Shown in pieces: positions 8,255 to 18,015 of a stretch of 39,791 bases of DNA. The stretch covers positions 1 through 39,791 of the forward strand of contig NZ_QFFN01000021.1 in NCBI RefSeq assembly GCF_003129925.1. The letters are read 5' to 3'. The DNA is from Bifidobacterium catulorum. Its GTDB lineage: Bacteria; Actinomycetota; Actinomycetes; Actinomycetales; Bifidobacteriaceae. The notes below the pieces were generated by a model. It saw only the letters and a list, made by a program, of their open reading frames with translations, did no database searches and had not been told where the DNA came from. How positions within the stretch are numbered: position 1 is the first letter of the stretch; each line of letters starts with the position of its first letter. Made by a program: the position numbers and the translations under genes.

Positions 8255-9079
8255 ATGACGACACTCACCCCGACGCTCACCATCGCAGGATCCGACTGCT
8301 CCGGCGGCGCCGGCATCCAGGCCGACCTCAAGACCATGAGCGCCAACGGATGCTTCGCCATGTCCGTGATCACGTCCGTCGTGGCCGAGAACACCGCGCG
8401 CGTGATCTCCGTGCTCGACGTGGACCCGAAGATCATCGCCGATCAGATCGACGCCGTGTTCGAGGACATCCGCCCCAAGGCCGTGAAGGTCGGCATGCTC
8501 GACAATCCGGACATCATGCGGGTCGTCGCCGACAAACTCGTCGAATACCAGGCCGAGAACGTGGTCATCGACCCGGTCATGTACGCCAAGAACGGCGCGC
8601 CGCTCATGGACCCCGACTGCATCGACTCGCTCATCGAGATCGTGATCCCCCACGCCGACGTGCTGACGCCGAACATTCCCGAGGCCGAATGCATCAGCGG
8701 GCTGAAGATCACGGATCTCGACGGTCAGAAGGCCGCCGCCAAGGCCATCCAGGAGATGGGCTGCACGTCCGCGCTCGTCAAGGGCGGCCACGCCACGGGC
8801 GACGCCATCGACGTGCTGTACGACGGCAGGGACTTCCACGAGTTCTCCGTCAGGCGCATCGACACCAAGAACACCCACGGCACCGGCTGCACGTATTCGT
8901 CGGCCATCGCCGCCAACCTCGCACTCGGCCATCCGTTCCACGAGGCCATCGACCGTGCCAAGAAGTACGTGACCATGGCCATCGAGCATTCGCTGGAACT
9001 CGGCAACGGCAACGGCCCGACGAATCATTTCTGGGACCTGTACGCCCACGGCCTCGAAGGATTCGACGCCAATGCCTGA
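8255..9079 (+). CDS. thiD: Hydroxymethylpyrimidine/phosphomethylpyrimidine kinase
   Basis: A 274-residue ribokinase-fold enzyme that would phosphorylate the thiamine pyrimidine moiety (HMP, then HMP-P). GSDCSGGAGIQADLKT near the N-terminus is the ThiD signature; NTHGTGCTYSSA near the C-terminus holds the anion hole and catalytic region. The ATG at 8255 follows AAAGGAAAAGCAACC. It overlaps the HAD phosphatase gene by eight bases. No TPP riboswitch is visible in the 72 bp upstream. Some ThiD-like enzymes act on pyridoxal, so a B6 role is possible. Other thi genes are absent from the window. Confidence 0.88.
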   Translation: MTTLTPTLTIAGSDCSGGAGIQADLKTMSANGCFAMSVITSVVAENTARVISVLDVDPKIIADQIDAVFEDIRPKAVKVGMLDNPDIMRVVADKLVEYQAENVVIDPVMYAKNGAPLMDPDCIDSLIEIVIPHADVLTPNIPEAECISGLKITDLDGQKAAAKAIQEMGCTSALVKGGHATGDAIDVLYDGRDFHEFSVRRIDTKNTHGTGCTYSSAIAANLALGHPFHEAIDRAKKYVTMAIEHSLELGNGNGPTNHFWDLYAHGLEGFDANA

Positions 9080-9755
9080 CGTCTCCAGGGCCATGGACCC
9101 GGTGAACGCGGGCAGGGGCGCCATCTTCGACCTCGACGGCACGCTGCTCGATTCGATGCACGTATGGACGGACGTCGACAACGAGTTCCTGCGCGGCCGG
9201 GGATTCGACGTGCCGGCCGACTACGCCGAATCCATCGCCCACCTGTCATTCGACGGCTGCGCGCGCTACACCATCGCACGCTTCGGACTGCCGGACACGC
9301 CCGAGGAGCTGATGGACGAATGGAACCGGATGGCCTTCACGGAGTACGCCACCACCGTGCCGCTCAAGCCGCATGCGGGGGAGTACCTCCGCCATCTCAA
9401 GGCGACCGGCGCGCGGCTCGCCGTCGCCACGAGCCTGCCTCCGAACTTCCGGGAGCCGGTGCTTCGCCGGCTCGGCGTCTTCGACCTGTTCGACGCGCTG
9501 TGCAGCGTGGACGACGTGGGCCACGTCGCCAAGGACAAGCCCGACGTGTACCTGTATGCCGCGGAACGCATCGGTGTCGCACCGCGGGATTGCACGGTGT
9601 TCGAAGACATCCTCGCCGGCATCCGGGCGGTCAAGTCGGTCGGCATGACGGCGTGGGCCATGTATGACGCATCGTCGCAATCCCAGTGGCGGGACATCCG
9701 GGCCGCCGCCGACGGTGTCATGCATGACTTCGACGAGGCCCCGCGCATCCTGTAG
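9072..9755 (+). CDS. HAD-superfamily phosphatase
   Basis: A 227-residue subfamily-IA HAD hydrolase. Motif I is FDLDGTLLDS (nucleophile aspartate), motif II lies around VATSLPP, the motif III lysine is in AKDKPDVY, and motif IV is FEDILAGI. A helical cap lies between motifs I and II, as in beta-phosphoglucomutase-like enzymes. The gene overlaps thiD, so the substrate may be a phosphorylated vitamin intermediate or sugar phosphate; the sequence does not decide this. Confidence 0.88.
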   Translation: MPDVSRAMDPVNAGRGAIFDLDGTLLDSMHVWTDVDNEFLRGRGFDVPADYAESIAHLSFDGCARYTIARFGLPDTPEELMDEWNRMAFTEYATTVPLKPHAGEYLRHLKATGARLAVATSLPPNFREPVLRRLGVFDLFDALCSVDDVGHVAKDKPDVYLYAAERIGVAPRDCTVFEDILAGIRAVKSVGMTAWAMYDASSQSQWRDIRAAADGVMHDFDEAPRIL

Positions 9756-9814
9756 CGCGAGGCCCCGCGCATCACGTCTATCATGGGATTCATCCGAATG
9801 ATATGGAGGCATAT

Positions 9815-10798
9815 ATGAGAATCGCGGCATTCGAGGTGCGGGACGACGAACGTCCGGCGTTCGACGAGGCGGCGGAACGCACCGGCGTGCGGATCGAACT
9901 GCATGCCGGACGCCTGACGCCCGACGCCGTTCCGCTCGTCCGAGGATGCGACGGCGTCAGCGCACTCGGCCAAAGCCGTTTCGACGCACCCATGCTGGAG
10001 ACGCTGTCGCGGATGGGGGTGAGGGCGGTCGCCACGCGCACCATCGGATACAACCACATCGATCTGGATGAGGCCAGGCGTCTCGGCATCATGGTGCTCA
10101 ACGCCGATTACGCGCCCAACGGCGTGGCGGAATACACGGTGATGTTCATCCTGCTCGTGCTGCGCAACTACAAGCCGGCCCTGTGGCGTGGACAGGTATA
10201 CGACTTCTCCCTCAAAGGCCTGCGGGGACGGGAGCTGCGCAACCTCACCGTGGGGGTGATGGGCACAGGACGCATCGGGGCCACGGTGGTCGAATGCCTT
10301 ACCGGATTCGGATGCCGAATCCTCGCCTACGACCCTCATCCGAAGGCCTCCGTGGCGGAACACGCCGAATACGTCGACCTGGAGACGCTGTATGCGCAAA
10401 GCGACGTGATCACCCTGCACATGCCGCTGCTGGAATCCACCCACCACATCATCAACCGCGAATCCATCGCGCGGATGAAGGACGGCGTGGTGCTCGTCAA
10501 CTGCGCCCGCGGCGAGCTCATGGACCTCGACGCGCTCATCGACAACATCGAGGCCGAGAAGATCGGAGGCCTCGGCCTCGACACCGTGGAGACCGAGGGG
10601 GAGCTGATCCACCGCGACCGCCGCACGGACATCCTCACCAACCGCGGCATCGCCTATCTGCGCCAGTTCCCGAACGTGGTGATGACACAGCACATGGCGT
10701 TCTACACCGACGCCGCCGTGCACAGCATGGTCGCCTGCTCCGTCGACGGCATCAAAGCCGTCCTGGAGGACGGCGATTTCCGCACACGGCTCGTCTGA
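9815..10798 (+). CDS. D-lactate dehydrogenase-like 2-hydroxyacid dehydrogenase
   Basis: An NAD-dependent D-isomer-specific 2-hydroxyacid dehydrogenase of 327 residues. It has the GTGRIGATVVECLTGFG Rossmann loop followed by an acidic residue for NAD. The catalytic triad is visible as R in NCARGE, E in GLDTVETE and H in TQHMAFYT. The AFYTDAAVHSMV segment is closest to the D-LDH/VanH branch. The ATG at 9815 is chosen because GGAGG lies five bases upstream; an ATG at 9803 overlaps that site. Bifidobacteria mainly make L-lactate by a different enzyme, so this may act on another keto acid. It ends at a strong hairpin shared with convergent thrC. Confidence 0.87.
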   Translation: MRIAAFEVRDDERPAFDEAAERTGVRIELHAGRLTPDAVPLVRGCDGVSALGQSRFDAPMLETLSRMGVRAVATRTIGYNHIDLDEARRLGIMVLNADYAPNGVAEYTVMFILLVLRNYKPALWRGQVYDFSLKGLRGRELRNLTVGVMGTGRIGATVVECLTGFGCRILAYDPHPKASVAEHAEYVDLETLYAQSDVITLHMPLLESTHHIINRESIARMKDGVVLVNCARGELMDLDALIDNIEAEKIGGLGLDTVETEGELIHRDRRTDILTNRGIAYLRQFPNVVMTQHMAFYTDAAVHSMVACSVDGIKAVLEDGDFRTRLV

Positions 10799-10827
10799 GC
10801 GCCGAACCGGGGGTCTCCGCCGATACG

Positions 10828-10869
10828 ATGTGGGGCTCCCGCCGTCAGCCCACGGCGGGAGCCCCACAT
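10828..10869. terminator. Strong hairpin between convergent genes
   Basis: Seventeen bases (10828-10844) are mirrored perfectly by 10853-10869 around an eight-base loop, between the dehydrogenase stop (10798) and the thrC stop (10905). The plus strand continues CGGTTATT. It probably terminates both transcripts, though neither side has a long T-run. Confidence 0.8.
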
Positions 10870-10904
10870 CGGTTATTCGCGTCCGCGGTCCGACGCGGAA
10901 TACG

Positions 10905-12389
10905 TCACTTCTCCGCGGCTGAGCGGACGTAATCCTCCATGGCATCGATCTCGACGACGTCGTCGAACCGCACATCCGCGGTCTCCAGTCCACGCAGCGC
11001 CGTGGGGGCCGTGGTGCCGGTGGCGCCGGCGAGCACATCCATGCATTCGAAGTCGGTGCCGGTGGCGTCGAGGCCGAGGGATTCATTCACCACGCGCGGG
11101 AACTTGTACGGGCTGGCGGTGCTCAGCAGCACGCGCGGCGTGAGCGGGTCGCGCGGAATCTGCTGCATCACGAAGTAGCCGCATGCGGTATGCGGATCGA
11201 TCACGTAGTGGTTCCTCTCCCAGCAGTCGCGGATCGACGCACGCACCTGGTCCTCGTCGGCCCAGCCGCATCCGAACAGGGAGCGGATCTTGGACAGCAT
11301 CTCCTCGGGAACCTCGTATGCGCCCCACTGGTTCAGATCGTTCATGAGCATGGAGATCAGGCGGGTGTCCTTGTCGGAGAAGTAGTAGAGCATGCGCTCA
11401 AGGTTCGACGAGATGAGGATGTCCATCGAGGGGGAGATGGTCTGGAAGAACGGGCGCTTGCGGTTGTATGTGCCGGTGGTCAGGAAGTCGAACAGCACGT
11501 TGTTCCTGTCGCTGGCCACGATCAGATGCTTGACGGGCAGGCCGAGCAGTTTGGCGTAGTAGCCGGCGAGGACGTCGCCGAAGTTGCCGGTGGGCACGCA
11601 GAACTCCACCTCGTCGCCCACGTTGATCACCTGATCATTGAGCAGCTGCGCGTAGGCGGCGAAGTAGTACACCACCTGCGGCACCAGACGGCCCACGTTG
11701 ATCGAGTTGGCGGAGGACAGCACGGTGTGCGATTCGCCGGCGAGCTCCGCGGCAAGCCCGTGGTCCGCGAAGATGCGCTTGACGGCCGATTGCGCGTCAT
11801 CGAAGTTGCCCCTGACCGCGCACACGTTCACGTTGGAGCCGGCCTGCGTGGTCATCTGCAGCTGCTGTACCTGGCTGACCTTGCCTTCCGGATAGAACAC
11901 GGTGATGGCGGTGCCCGGGGCGTCCGCGAAGCCGGCCAATGCCGCCTTGCCGGTATCTCCGGAGGTGGCCGTGAGGATCATGATCTTCTCGTCGGCGTCG
12001 CCGCCCGCCGGCGTGGTGCGGGCCATGAACCGCGGCAGGATCTGCAGCGCCACATCCTTGAACGCGCTTGTCGGTCCGTTGAACAGTTCGAGGATGTAGT
12101 CGTCGCCGAGCGGCCTGAGCGGCGTGATGGCCGGATCCGACCACTGGTCGCCGTACGCCTCGCGAATGCAGTCCGCCAGCTCCTCCTCGGTGAAATCAGG
12201 CAGCAGCCTGGCGAGCACGGCCTGCGCGATCTGCTGATAGCTCTTGCCCGGCAGCGAGGCGATGTCGACATGCTCCTCGCCGAGGGAATCCGAGACGAAC
12301 AGGCCGCCGTCGTCCGCGATGCCCTTGCGGATGGCCTGCTTGGAGGTGAGCGAATCAGTGGTGCTACGTGTGCTGTGGAAGGTGGTCAC
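10905..12389 (-). CDS. thrC: Threonine synthase
   Basis: PLP enzyme converting O-phosphohomoserine to threonine. The 494-residue protein has the N-terminal threonine-synthase region (SKQAIRKGIADDGGLFV), the PLP-binding lysine at about residue 111 in FNGPTSAFKDVALQ, and the phosphate-binding ATSGDTGKAAL. The GTG at 12389 is chosen because AAGGA precedes it and the family start (TTFHSTRS) follows; the frame is open 19 codons further to an ATG at 12446. It belongs to the longer class of threonine synthases found in E. coli and fungi. It is transcribed divergently from glyA, a threonine/glycine link. Confidence 0.95.
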   Translation of the reverse strand: MTTFHSTRSTTDSLTSKQAIRKGIADDGGLFVSDSLGEEHVDIASLPGKSYQQIAQAVLARLLPDFTEEELADCIREAYGDQWSDPAITPLRPLGDDYILELFNGPTSAFKDVALQILPRFMARTTPAGGDADEKIMILTATSGDTGKAALAGFADAPGTAITVFYPEGKVSQVQQLQMTTQAGSNVNVCAVRGNFDDAQSAVKRIFADHGLAAELAGESHTVLSSANSINVGRLVPQVVYYFAAYAQLLNDQVINVGDEVEFCVPTGNFGDVLAGYYAKLLGLPVKHLIVASDRNNVLFDFLTTGTYNRKRPFFQTISPSMDILISSNLERMLYYFSDKDTRLISMLMNDLNQWGAYEVPEEMLSKIRSLFGCGWADEDQVRASIRDCWERNHYVIDPHTACGYFVMQQIPRDPLTPRVLLSTASPYKFPRVVNESLGLDATGTDFECMDVLAGATGTTAPTALRGLETADVRFDDVVEIDAMEDYVRSAAEK

Positions 12390-12534
12390 GTTCGAAATCC
12401 TTGGATGCTCGACAAGATATGGACATGTCGATTCTACTGTCAGCACTGGGCAACAGGACCCGCCGTCTCATTGGATGCGACATGCGGTCATCGACGCGAC
12501 ACCCGGGGAAAATGAGACGAACCTGCCGTTCCGA

Positions 12535-12563
12535 TTGGCTTCACGGCCGAAACTGCATACACT
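12535..12563 (+). promoter_or_regulatory. Predicted glyA promoter
   Basis: TTGGCT (12535-12540), a 17-base spacer and TACACT (12558-12563) resemble a sigma-70-type promoter about 50 bp before the glyA start. No riboswitch-like fold was recognised in the 220 bp between thrC and glyA. Confidence 0.5.
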
Positions 12564-12609
12564 GGGCGCTAGCCATCCGCACGCAATGAATAAATAAAAA
12601 AGGAGCACC

Positions 12610-13920
12610 ATGACCGACCAGACGTCATACCCCCAGCACGTCGACGACGCGTTCAACGCGCCGATCGCGCAGGCCGACCCGGAGATCGCCGATATCCTGA
12701 CCGCTGAGCTGCACCGCCAGCAGGATGGGCTGGAGATGATCGCGTCCGAGAACTTCGTGCCTCGCGCCGTGCTGCAGGCCCAGGGATCCGTGCTCACCAA
12801 CAAATACGCCGAAGGCTACCCGGGACGCCGCTACTACGGGGGCTGCGAGCAGGTGGACAAAATCGAGACCATCGCGCGCGACCGCGCCAAGAAGCTGTTC
12901 GGCGCCGAATACGCCAACGTCCAGCCGCACTCCGGCGCCCAGGCCAATGCCGCCGTCTATCAGGCGCTCGTCAAGCCCGGCGACACCGTGCTCGGCCTCG
13001 CCCTCGACCACGGCGGACACCTGACCCACGGCATGAAGATCAACTTCTCCGGCCGCTTCTACCATGCCGAGGCCTACGGCGTGAACCCCGAGACCTTCCG
13101 CATCGACCCGGAGATCATCCGCCAGCGCGCCCTCGAAACACACCCCGCCATGATCATCGGCGGCTGGAGCGCCTATCCGCGCATCGAGGACTTCAAGGCC
13201 ATGAAGGAGATCGCCGACGAGGTCGGCGCCAAGTTCTGGGTCGACATGGCCCACTTCGCCGGCCTCGTGGCCGCCGGTCTGCACCCGAGCCCCGTGCCCT
13301 ACGCCGACGTCGTCTCCTCCACCGCGCACAAGACGCTCGGCGGCCCGCGCTCCGGCTTCATCCTCGCGAAGCAGGAGTATGCCAAGAAGCTCAACTCCGC
13401 CGTGTTCCCCGGCCAGCAGGGCGGTCCGCTCATGCATGTGATCGCCGGCAAGGCCGTGAGCTTCAAGGTCGCGGGCACCCCCGAATTCAAGGACCGCATG
13501 CAGCGCACGCTCGACGGCGCCAAGATCCTCGCCGAGCGTCTGACCGCCGACGACGTGAAGGCCAACGGCATCTCCGTGCTCACCGGCGGCACCGACGTGC
13601 ATCTGGTGATGGTCGATCTGCGCAACAGCGAAATGGACGGCCAGCAGGGCGAGGACCTGCTCGCCCGGTGCGGCATCACCATCAACCGCAACACCGTGCC
13701 GTTCGACCCGCGTCCGGCCTCCGTGGCGTCCGGCCTCAGGATCGGCACCAGCGCGCTCGCCACCCGCGGCTTCGGCCCCAAGGAGTACGAGGAGGTGGCC
13801 GACATCATCGGCACCGCGCTCGCCGCCGGCAAGTCCGCCGACGTGGAGACGCTCAAGGCGCGTGTCGACAGGCTCGTCTCCGACTTCCCGCTCTATCCCG
13901 ACCTCGACCAGGTCGACTGA
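12610..13920 (+). CDS. glyA: Serine hydroxymethyltransferase
   Basis: PLP enzyme interconverting serine and glycine while loading tetrahydrofolate with a one-carbon unit. The 436-residue protein is of usual length. The PLP lysine is at about residue 241 in [14 protein letters not shown]. Substrate and PLP residues are seen in [18 protein letters not shown] and [26 protein letters not shown] precedes the ATG. proA follows after a hairpin-containing 134-bp gap. Confidence 0.98.
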   Translation: MTDQTSYPQHVDDAFNAPIAQADPEIADILTAELHRQQDGLEMIASENFVPRAVLQAQGSVLTNKYAEGYPGRRYYGGCEQVDKIETIARDRAKKLFGAEYANVQPHSGAQANAAVYQALVKPGDTVLGLALDHGGHLTHGMKINFSGRFYHAEAYGVNPETFRIDPEIIRQRALETHPAMIIGGWSAYPRIEDFKAMKEIADEVGAKFWVDMAHFAGLVAAGLHPSPVPYADVVSSTAHKTLGGPRSGFILAKQEYAKKLNSAVFPGQQGGPLMHVIAGKAVSFKVAGTPEFKDRMQRTLDGAKILAERLTADDVKANGISVLTGGTDVHLVMVDLRNSEMDGQQGEDLLARCGITINRNTVPFDPRPASVASGLRIGTSALATRGFGPKEYEEVADIIGTALAAGKSADVETLKARVDRLVSDFPLYPDLDQVD

Positions 13921-13950
13921 TACGACGGGGCCGGCGGCCGCCGACCCCGG

Positions 13951-14005
13951 ACGGGACCTCCCCGCCATCGTCACGGCGTCGTGATGCGCCTCGGGGAGGT
14001 CCCGT
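13951..14005 (+). terminator. Long-stem hairpin between glyA and proA
   Basis: ACGGGACCTCCCCG (13951-13964) is mirrored exactly by CGGGGAGGTCCCGT (13992-14005) with a 27-base loop. No T-run follows, so it may be an attenuator or RNA-stability element rather than a classic terminator. A perfect 14-base palindrome, ATGCCATATGGCAT, follows at 14007-14020, near a possible -10 (TATGAT, 14021-14026) for proA. Confidence 0.5.
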
Positions 14006-14054
14006 CATGCCATATGGCATTATGATGGTGTTCCAGACAACGGATGGGAGCCCC

Positions 14055-15350
14055 ATGGGTGAGGAAACAATGAACGAGGTCTTCGAGGCCGTATGCGACA
14101 TGGCCGACGATGCGGCCTACGCCCAGCAGACGCTGGCCGGCGCCAGCACCGAACGCAAGAACGCGGTGCTGCTCGACGTCGCCGACGCGCTTGTCGGGAA
14201 CGCGGAGGCGATCGGTGAGGCGAACGCCTCCGATATGAGGGACGCGGCCGCCTCCGGTATGAGCGAGGGCCTGCTCGACCGCCTGCGCTTCGACGCCGGA
14301 CGAGTCGCCGCCACCGCCCAAGGGGTGCGCAACGTGGCGTCGCTGCCCGACCCGGTCGGGGAGATGGTCCGTGGCCGCAACCTGCCCAACGGCATGAGGC
14401 TCAACCAGGTGCGTGTGCCGATCGGCGTCATCGGCATGATCTACGAGGCCCGTCCCAACGTGACGGTGGATGTGGCGTCGCTGTGCCTGAAATCCGGCAA
14501 CGCCGTGCTGCTGCGCGGAGGCCATGCCGCGCGGCGCACCAACGAGGCCACGCTCCGCGTCATCGGGGAGGTGCTCGCCGACCACGGATTCGGCCCCTCG
14601 CTGGTGGCGAGCGTCGACCGTTTCGGCCGGGACGGCGCCCTCGCCATGATGGAGGCGCGGGGCCATGTCGACCTGCTGGTGCCCCGCGGCGGCGCAGGAC
14701 TCATCCGCGCGGTCGTGGAGAATTCGAAGGTCCCGGTCATCGAGACCGGCGCCGGAAATGTGCATATCTACGTCGACGAGACCGCCGACCTCGACAAGGC
14801 CCTTCCGGTCATCATCAACGCGAAGACGCAGCGGGTCGGCGTGTGCAACGCCGCCGAGAAGCTTCTCGTGAACGGCGCCGTCGCCGAGGACTTCCTCCCC
14901 GTCGTGGCGAACGCGCTGACGGAACACGGCGTGCGTATCCACGCGGACGAGGCCGCGCTGACCATCATCGCGAACGCCGGCATCGACGGACTCGACATCC
15001 TGCCCGCGACGGAGGAGGACTGGTCCACCGAATACCTCGACTACGAGATGGGCATAAAGGTCGTCGACACCATGGGCGAGGCCATCGAACACATCAACAC
15101 GTATTCGACCGGCCACACCGAAGCCATCCTGTCCGAGGACTATTCCCGGATCGAGGAATTCACCAGGCGCATCGACTCCGCCGTCGTCATGGTCAACGCC
15201 TCGACCCGTTTCACCGACGGAGGCATGTTCGGACTGGGCGCGGAGCTCGGCATCTCCACACAGAAGATGCACGCCCGGGGCCCCATGGGCCTTGAGGAGC
15301 TCACCACCACGAAATGGATCGGCTACGGAACAGGACAGGTGCGCCCATGA
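14055..15350 (+). CDS. proA: Gamma-glutamyl phosphate reductase
   Basis: Second step of proline synthesis: NADPH-dependent reduction of gamma-glutamyl phosphate to the semialdehyde. About 431 residues, near normal length. It shows the aldehyde-dehydrogenase-fold catalytic cysteine in [34 protein letters not shown] near residue 130, and [20 protein letters not shown] at the end. Two starts are plausible: ATG 14055 with GGGAG, or ATG 14070 with GGTGAGG. The stop overlaps the next gene's start (ATGA). proB is not in the window. Confidence 0.95.
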   Translation: MGEETMNEVFEAVCDMADDAAYAQQTLAGASTERKNAVLLDVADALVGNAEAIGEANASDMRDAAASGMSEGLLDRLRFDAGRVAATAQGVRNVASLPDPVGEMVRGRNLPNGMRLNQVRVPIGVIGMIYEARPNVTVDVASLCLKSGNAVLLRGGHAARRTNEATLRVIGEVLADHGFGPSLVASVDRFGRDGALAMMEARGHVDLLVPRGGAGLIRAVVENSKVPVIETGAGNVHIYVDETADLDKALPVIINAKTQRVGVCNAAEKLLVNGAVAEDFLPVVANALTEHGVRIHADEAALTIIANAGIDGLDILPATEEDWSTEYLDYEMGIKVVDTMGEAIEHINTYSTGHTEAILSEDYSRIEEFTRRIDSAVVMVNASTRFTDGGMFGLGAELGISTQKMHARGPMGLEELTTTKWIGYGTGQVRP

Positions 15351-15892
15351 ACGACAGGATCATGACCGCGGACGGACAGCAGGAGCCGGACCTGTGGCTG
15401 CGTGTCGCCGCCGAACGCCTGAGTCTGGTCCGCTATGTGTTCCTCGTACAGATCGAGGACGGCATACCCACGGCGGCGCAGCGTTCCGCGCTCGAATACG
15501 CCGACGCCGTGCTCATCGGATGGCCCGACGCCGACGCCCCGGACGTGGCGGTCGTCGACGGCCAGCAGCTCTCCGACATCGTCTCCCATGCGCGCATCAT
15601 GGAGGACTACATCGACAAGTTCCGCGAGGCGGAGCGCGAGGGCGGCATCGACGACATGACCGACGTGCTGATCCGCATCTCCGAACGCGTCGCCGAGATC
15701 CGCAAGATCTTCCAACCCGACTTCCCGTTGCCGACGTTCGCGGAGATCCGACGCGTCGTGCAGGAGGAATGGGACGAGGACATGGACAAGATCGATCCCG
15801 GCTCCTCGGGCAGCGCCAGCGAGATGGCGGACGAGACCCGTGCCGAGGACGAGCAGCATTCATCGGAGCATCCAACGGAGGACAGGGCATGA
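15347..15892 (+). CDS. Acidic protein of unknown function between proA and nadD
   Basis: A 181-residue soluble protein with no signal peptide and no recognised domain. It is mostly helical and rich in D and E, with a disordered acidic tail (about residues 145-181) containing [17 protein letters not shown]. Its start overlaps the proA stop and its stop overlaps the nadD start, so it is translated as part of proA-orf-nadD. That tight coupling implies a real protein. I cannot assign a function. Confidence 0.8.
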   Translation: MNDRIMTADGQQEPDLWLRVAAERLSLVRYVFLVQIEDGIPTAAQRSALEYADAVLIGWPDADAPDVAVVDGQQLSDIVSHARIMEDYIDKFREAEREGGIDDMTDVLIRISERVAEIRKIFQPDFPLPTFAEIRRVVQEEWDEDMDKIDPGSSGSASEMADETRAEDEQHSSEHPTEDRA

Positions 15893-16569
15893 GCGAGACG
15901 GCGCATCCCACGTCGCGCACCATGGCGGAACTCAAAGGGGGACGGGACCATCAGCGGCTCTCGACCCGTGGCAACCATCACACGGTGCCGCGCATCGGCA
16001 TCATGGGCGGCACGTTCGACCCGATCCACAACGGCCACCTCGTCGCCGCGTCCGAGGTGGCATGGGTGTACGACCTCGACGAGGTCATGTTCGTACCCAC
16101 CGGCCGTCCGGTGTTCAAACTCGACAAAACGGTCACGAACGCGGAGGACCGGTATCTGATGACGGTGATCGCCACCGCGTCGAACCCGCAGTTCACCGTC
16201 TCCCGCGTCGACATCGACCGGCCGGGCGTCACCTACACCATCGACACGTTGCGCGACATCCACAGGGCGCGCCCGGAGGCGGAGCTGTTCTTCATCACCG
16301 GGGCCGACGCCATCGCGGAGATCATGCGGTGGAAGGACGCCGACGAGATGTGGTCGCTGGCGCACTTCGTCGCCGTGTCGCGTCCCGGCTATTCGTCGGA
16401 CCTGAAGAGCCTCGACATCCCCGCGCGCGCGGTCGATACCCTGGAGATCCCCGCCCTGGCGATTTCCTCCACCGATGTGCGGCGCCGCAGCGAGGACGGC
16501 GAACCGGTGTGGTATCTCGTCCCCGACGGCGTGGTGCAGTACATCTCCAAACACGGGCTGTACCGGTGA
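15889..16569 (+). CDS. nadD: Nicotinate-nucleotide adenylyltransferase
   Basis: Adenylates nicotinate mononucleotide to deamido-NAD in NAD synthesis. The 226-residue protein has [12 protein letters not shown] at about residues 40-51 (nucleotidyltransferase HxGH motif) and ISSTDVRRR near the end (SSTxIR motif). About 34 residues precede the core, longer than usual; the ATG at 15889 overlaps the previous stop (ATGA), which supports it. NAD kinase lies at 5513 in the same window but in a separate transcript. Confidence 0.95.
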   Translation: MSETAHPTSRTMAELKGGRDHQRLSTRGNHHTVPRIGIMGGTFDPIHNGHLVAASEVAWVYDLDEVMFVPTGRPVFKLDKTVTNAEDRYLMTVIATASNPQFTVSRVDIDRPGVTYTIDTLRDIHRARPEAELFFITGADAIAEIMRWKDADEMWSLAHFVAVSRPGYSSDLKSLDIPARAVDTLEIPALAISSTDVRRRSEDGEPVWYLVPDGVVQYISKHGLYR

Positions 16570-16657
16570 CGGACCCGTTCCGGCAGCGTGTCCCGTCGTC
16601 GGCTACGACGGTTATAGTGGGGCATTGTCATCAGACCCGCACACGTTTGGAGATACG

Positions 16658-17671
16658 GTGAGCGCAATCCTTGAAGGAAAGCCAGACAAGAACCTCATCC
16701 TCGTTACCGGAAGGGCCCATCCCAAGCTGGCCGCAGATGTGGCGAAGCAGCTGGGCATCGATATTCTGGAAACCACGGCATACGACTTCGCCAACGGGGA
16801 GATGTACGTGAGGTACACGGAATCGGTGCGCGGCGCGGACGTCTTCGTGCTGCAGACGCACTCCACCCCGGTCAACAAGGCCATCATGGAACAGCTCATC
16901 ATGATCGACGCGCTCAAGCGCGCCTCCGCACGCTCCATAACCGCCGTGTGCCCGATGCTCGGCTACTCCCGCCAGGACAAGAAGCACCGCGGCCGCGAAC
17001 CCATCTCCTGCCGTCTGATCTTCGACCTGCTGGCCACCGCGGGCGCGGACCGCATCATGAGCGTCGACCTGCACGCCGCGCAGTCCCAGGGCTTCTTCGA
17101 CGGGCCTGTCGACCATCTCATCGCCATGCCCGTTCTGGTCGACTATGTGCGCGACCGTCTCGACCTTTCCAACATCGCCGTGGTCTCGCCCGACGCCGGC
17201 CGAATCCGCGTGGCGGAGCAGTGGGCGCAGCGCCTCGGAGGCGGTCCCCTCGCCTTCGTGCACAAGACCCGCGACATCACCCGCCCGAATCAGGCCGTCT
17301 CCAACCGCGTGGTCGGCGATGTGGCGGGAAAGGACTGCGTCCTCGTCGACGACCTCATCGATACCGCCGGAACCATCGCCGGCGCATGCCACGTGCTCAA
17401 GGAGGCGGGTGCCAAGTCCATCACCGTGGCCGCCACGCACGGCGTGCTCTCCGGTCCCGCCATCGAGCGGCTCAAGAATTGCGGCGCCCGGGAGATCGTG
17501 CTCACCGACACCGTGCCGATTCCCGAATCCAAGCGTTGGGACGGTCTTACCGTGCTGTCCATAGCGCCCCTGCTGGCCAGCGCCATCAAGGAGGTCTTCA
17601 ACGACGGCTCGGTCGCCGAGCTGTTCGACACCTATCCGGCGCATCATGGCCAAGGGTTCCTGTTCGCCTGA
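16658..17671 (+). CDS. prs: Ribose-phosphate pyrophosphokinase (PRPP synthetase)
   Basis: Makes PRPP from ribose-5-phosphate and ATP for nucleotide, histidine and NAD synthesis. The 337-residue protein has the flexible-loop region PMLGYSRQDKKHRGREPIS, the metal-binding VDLHAAQ and the PRPP-binding loop VLVDDLIDTAGTIAG. The GTG at 16658 follows GGAG by five bases. TATAGT at 16613-16618 may be the -10 of its own promoter. The product serves the NAD pathway of the preceding gene. Confidence 0.96.
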   Translation: MSAILEGKPDKNLILVTGRAHPKLAADVAKQLGIDILETTAYDFANGEMYVRYTESVRGADVFVLQTHSTPVNKAIMEQLIMIDALKRASARSITAVCPMLGYSRQDKKHRGREPISCRLIFDLLATAGADRIMSVDLHAAQSQGFFDGPVDHLIAMPVLVDYVRDRLDLSNIAVVSPDAGRIRVAEQWAQRLGGGPLAFVHKTRDITRPNQAVSNRVVGDVAGKDCVLVDDLIDTAGTIAGACHVLKEAGAKSITVAATHGVLSGPAIERLKNCGAREIVLTDTVPIPESKRWDGLTVLSIAPLLASAIKEVFNDGSVAELFDTYPAHHGQGFLFA

Positions 17672-17689
17672 GGACGCCGTCCGGCGTCC
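17672..17689 (+). terminator. Hairpin immediately after prs
   Basis: GGACGCC (17672-17678) is mirrored by GGCGTCC (17683-17689) around a four-base loop, one base after the stop codon. It lacks a T-run, so termination is uncertain; it may protect the 3' end of the mRNA. Confidence 0.4.
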
Positions 17690-17798
17690 ATTGGCGTGTC
17701 GCCGGTAAATCAACGAAAAGTCTCCCGTCATATCCCCCGCTGTCCGGGTTTTCCCGAGGGTATGGCATAATGGTGACTTGGCGGTTTTCGCCGCCCAT

Positions 17799-17869
17799 TC
17801 CCCCATGGTGTAATGGCAGCACACGGGTCTTTGGAACCCTTTGTCTTGGTTCGAGTCCAGGTGGGGGAG
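17799..17869 (+). tRNA. tRNA-Gln (anticodon TTG)
   Basis: TCCCCCA (17799-17805) pairs with TGGGGGA (17862-17868) to form the acceptor stem, with discriminator G. The anticodon loop CTTTGGA gives TTG. The T-arm reads TGGTTCGAGTCCAG. CCA is not encoded (CCC follows). The gene sits between prs and glmU. A large hairpin follows as terminator. Confidence 0.93.
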
Positions 17870-17875
17870 CCCGAC

Positions 17876-17926
17876 ATAGCCGGCGCGCATCCCGGAATCA
17901 CCACGATTCCGGAGCACGCCGGCTAT
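17876..17926 (+). terminator. Terminator hairpin after tRNA-Gln
   Basis: ATAGCCGGCG (17876-17885) pairs with CGCCGGCTAT (17917-17926). Inside it CCGGAATC and GATTCCGG form a second stem. An AT-rich stretch with TTATATATGGTTTT follows. It separates the tRNA from glmU. Confidence 0.75.
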
Positions 17927-18015
17927 ATGCTTATATATGGTTTTACGAATTCTGTCGAACCCGCACGACGCCGCGCAAGCGGACGATGTGCGGACAACGA
18001 AGTGGAGAAACGAAC

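Noticed and set aside
12390..12609. Possible riboswitch in the thrC-glyA intergenic region
   Set aside because: I could not find the conserved core of a glycine, THF or SAM riboswitch; only promoter-like boxes are visible.
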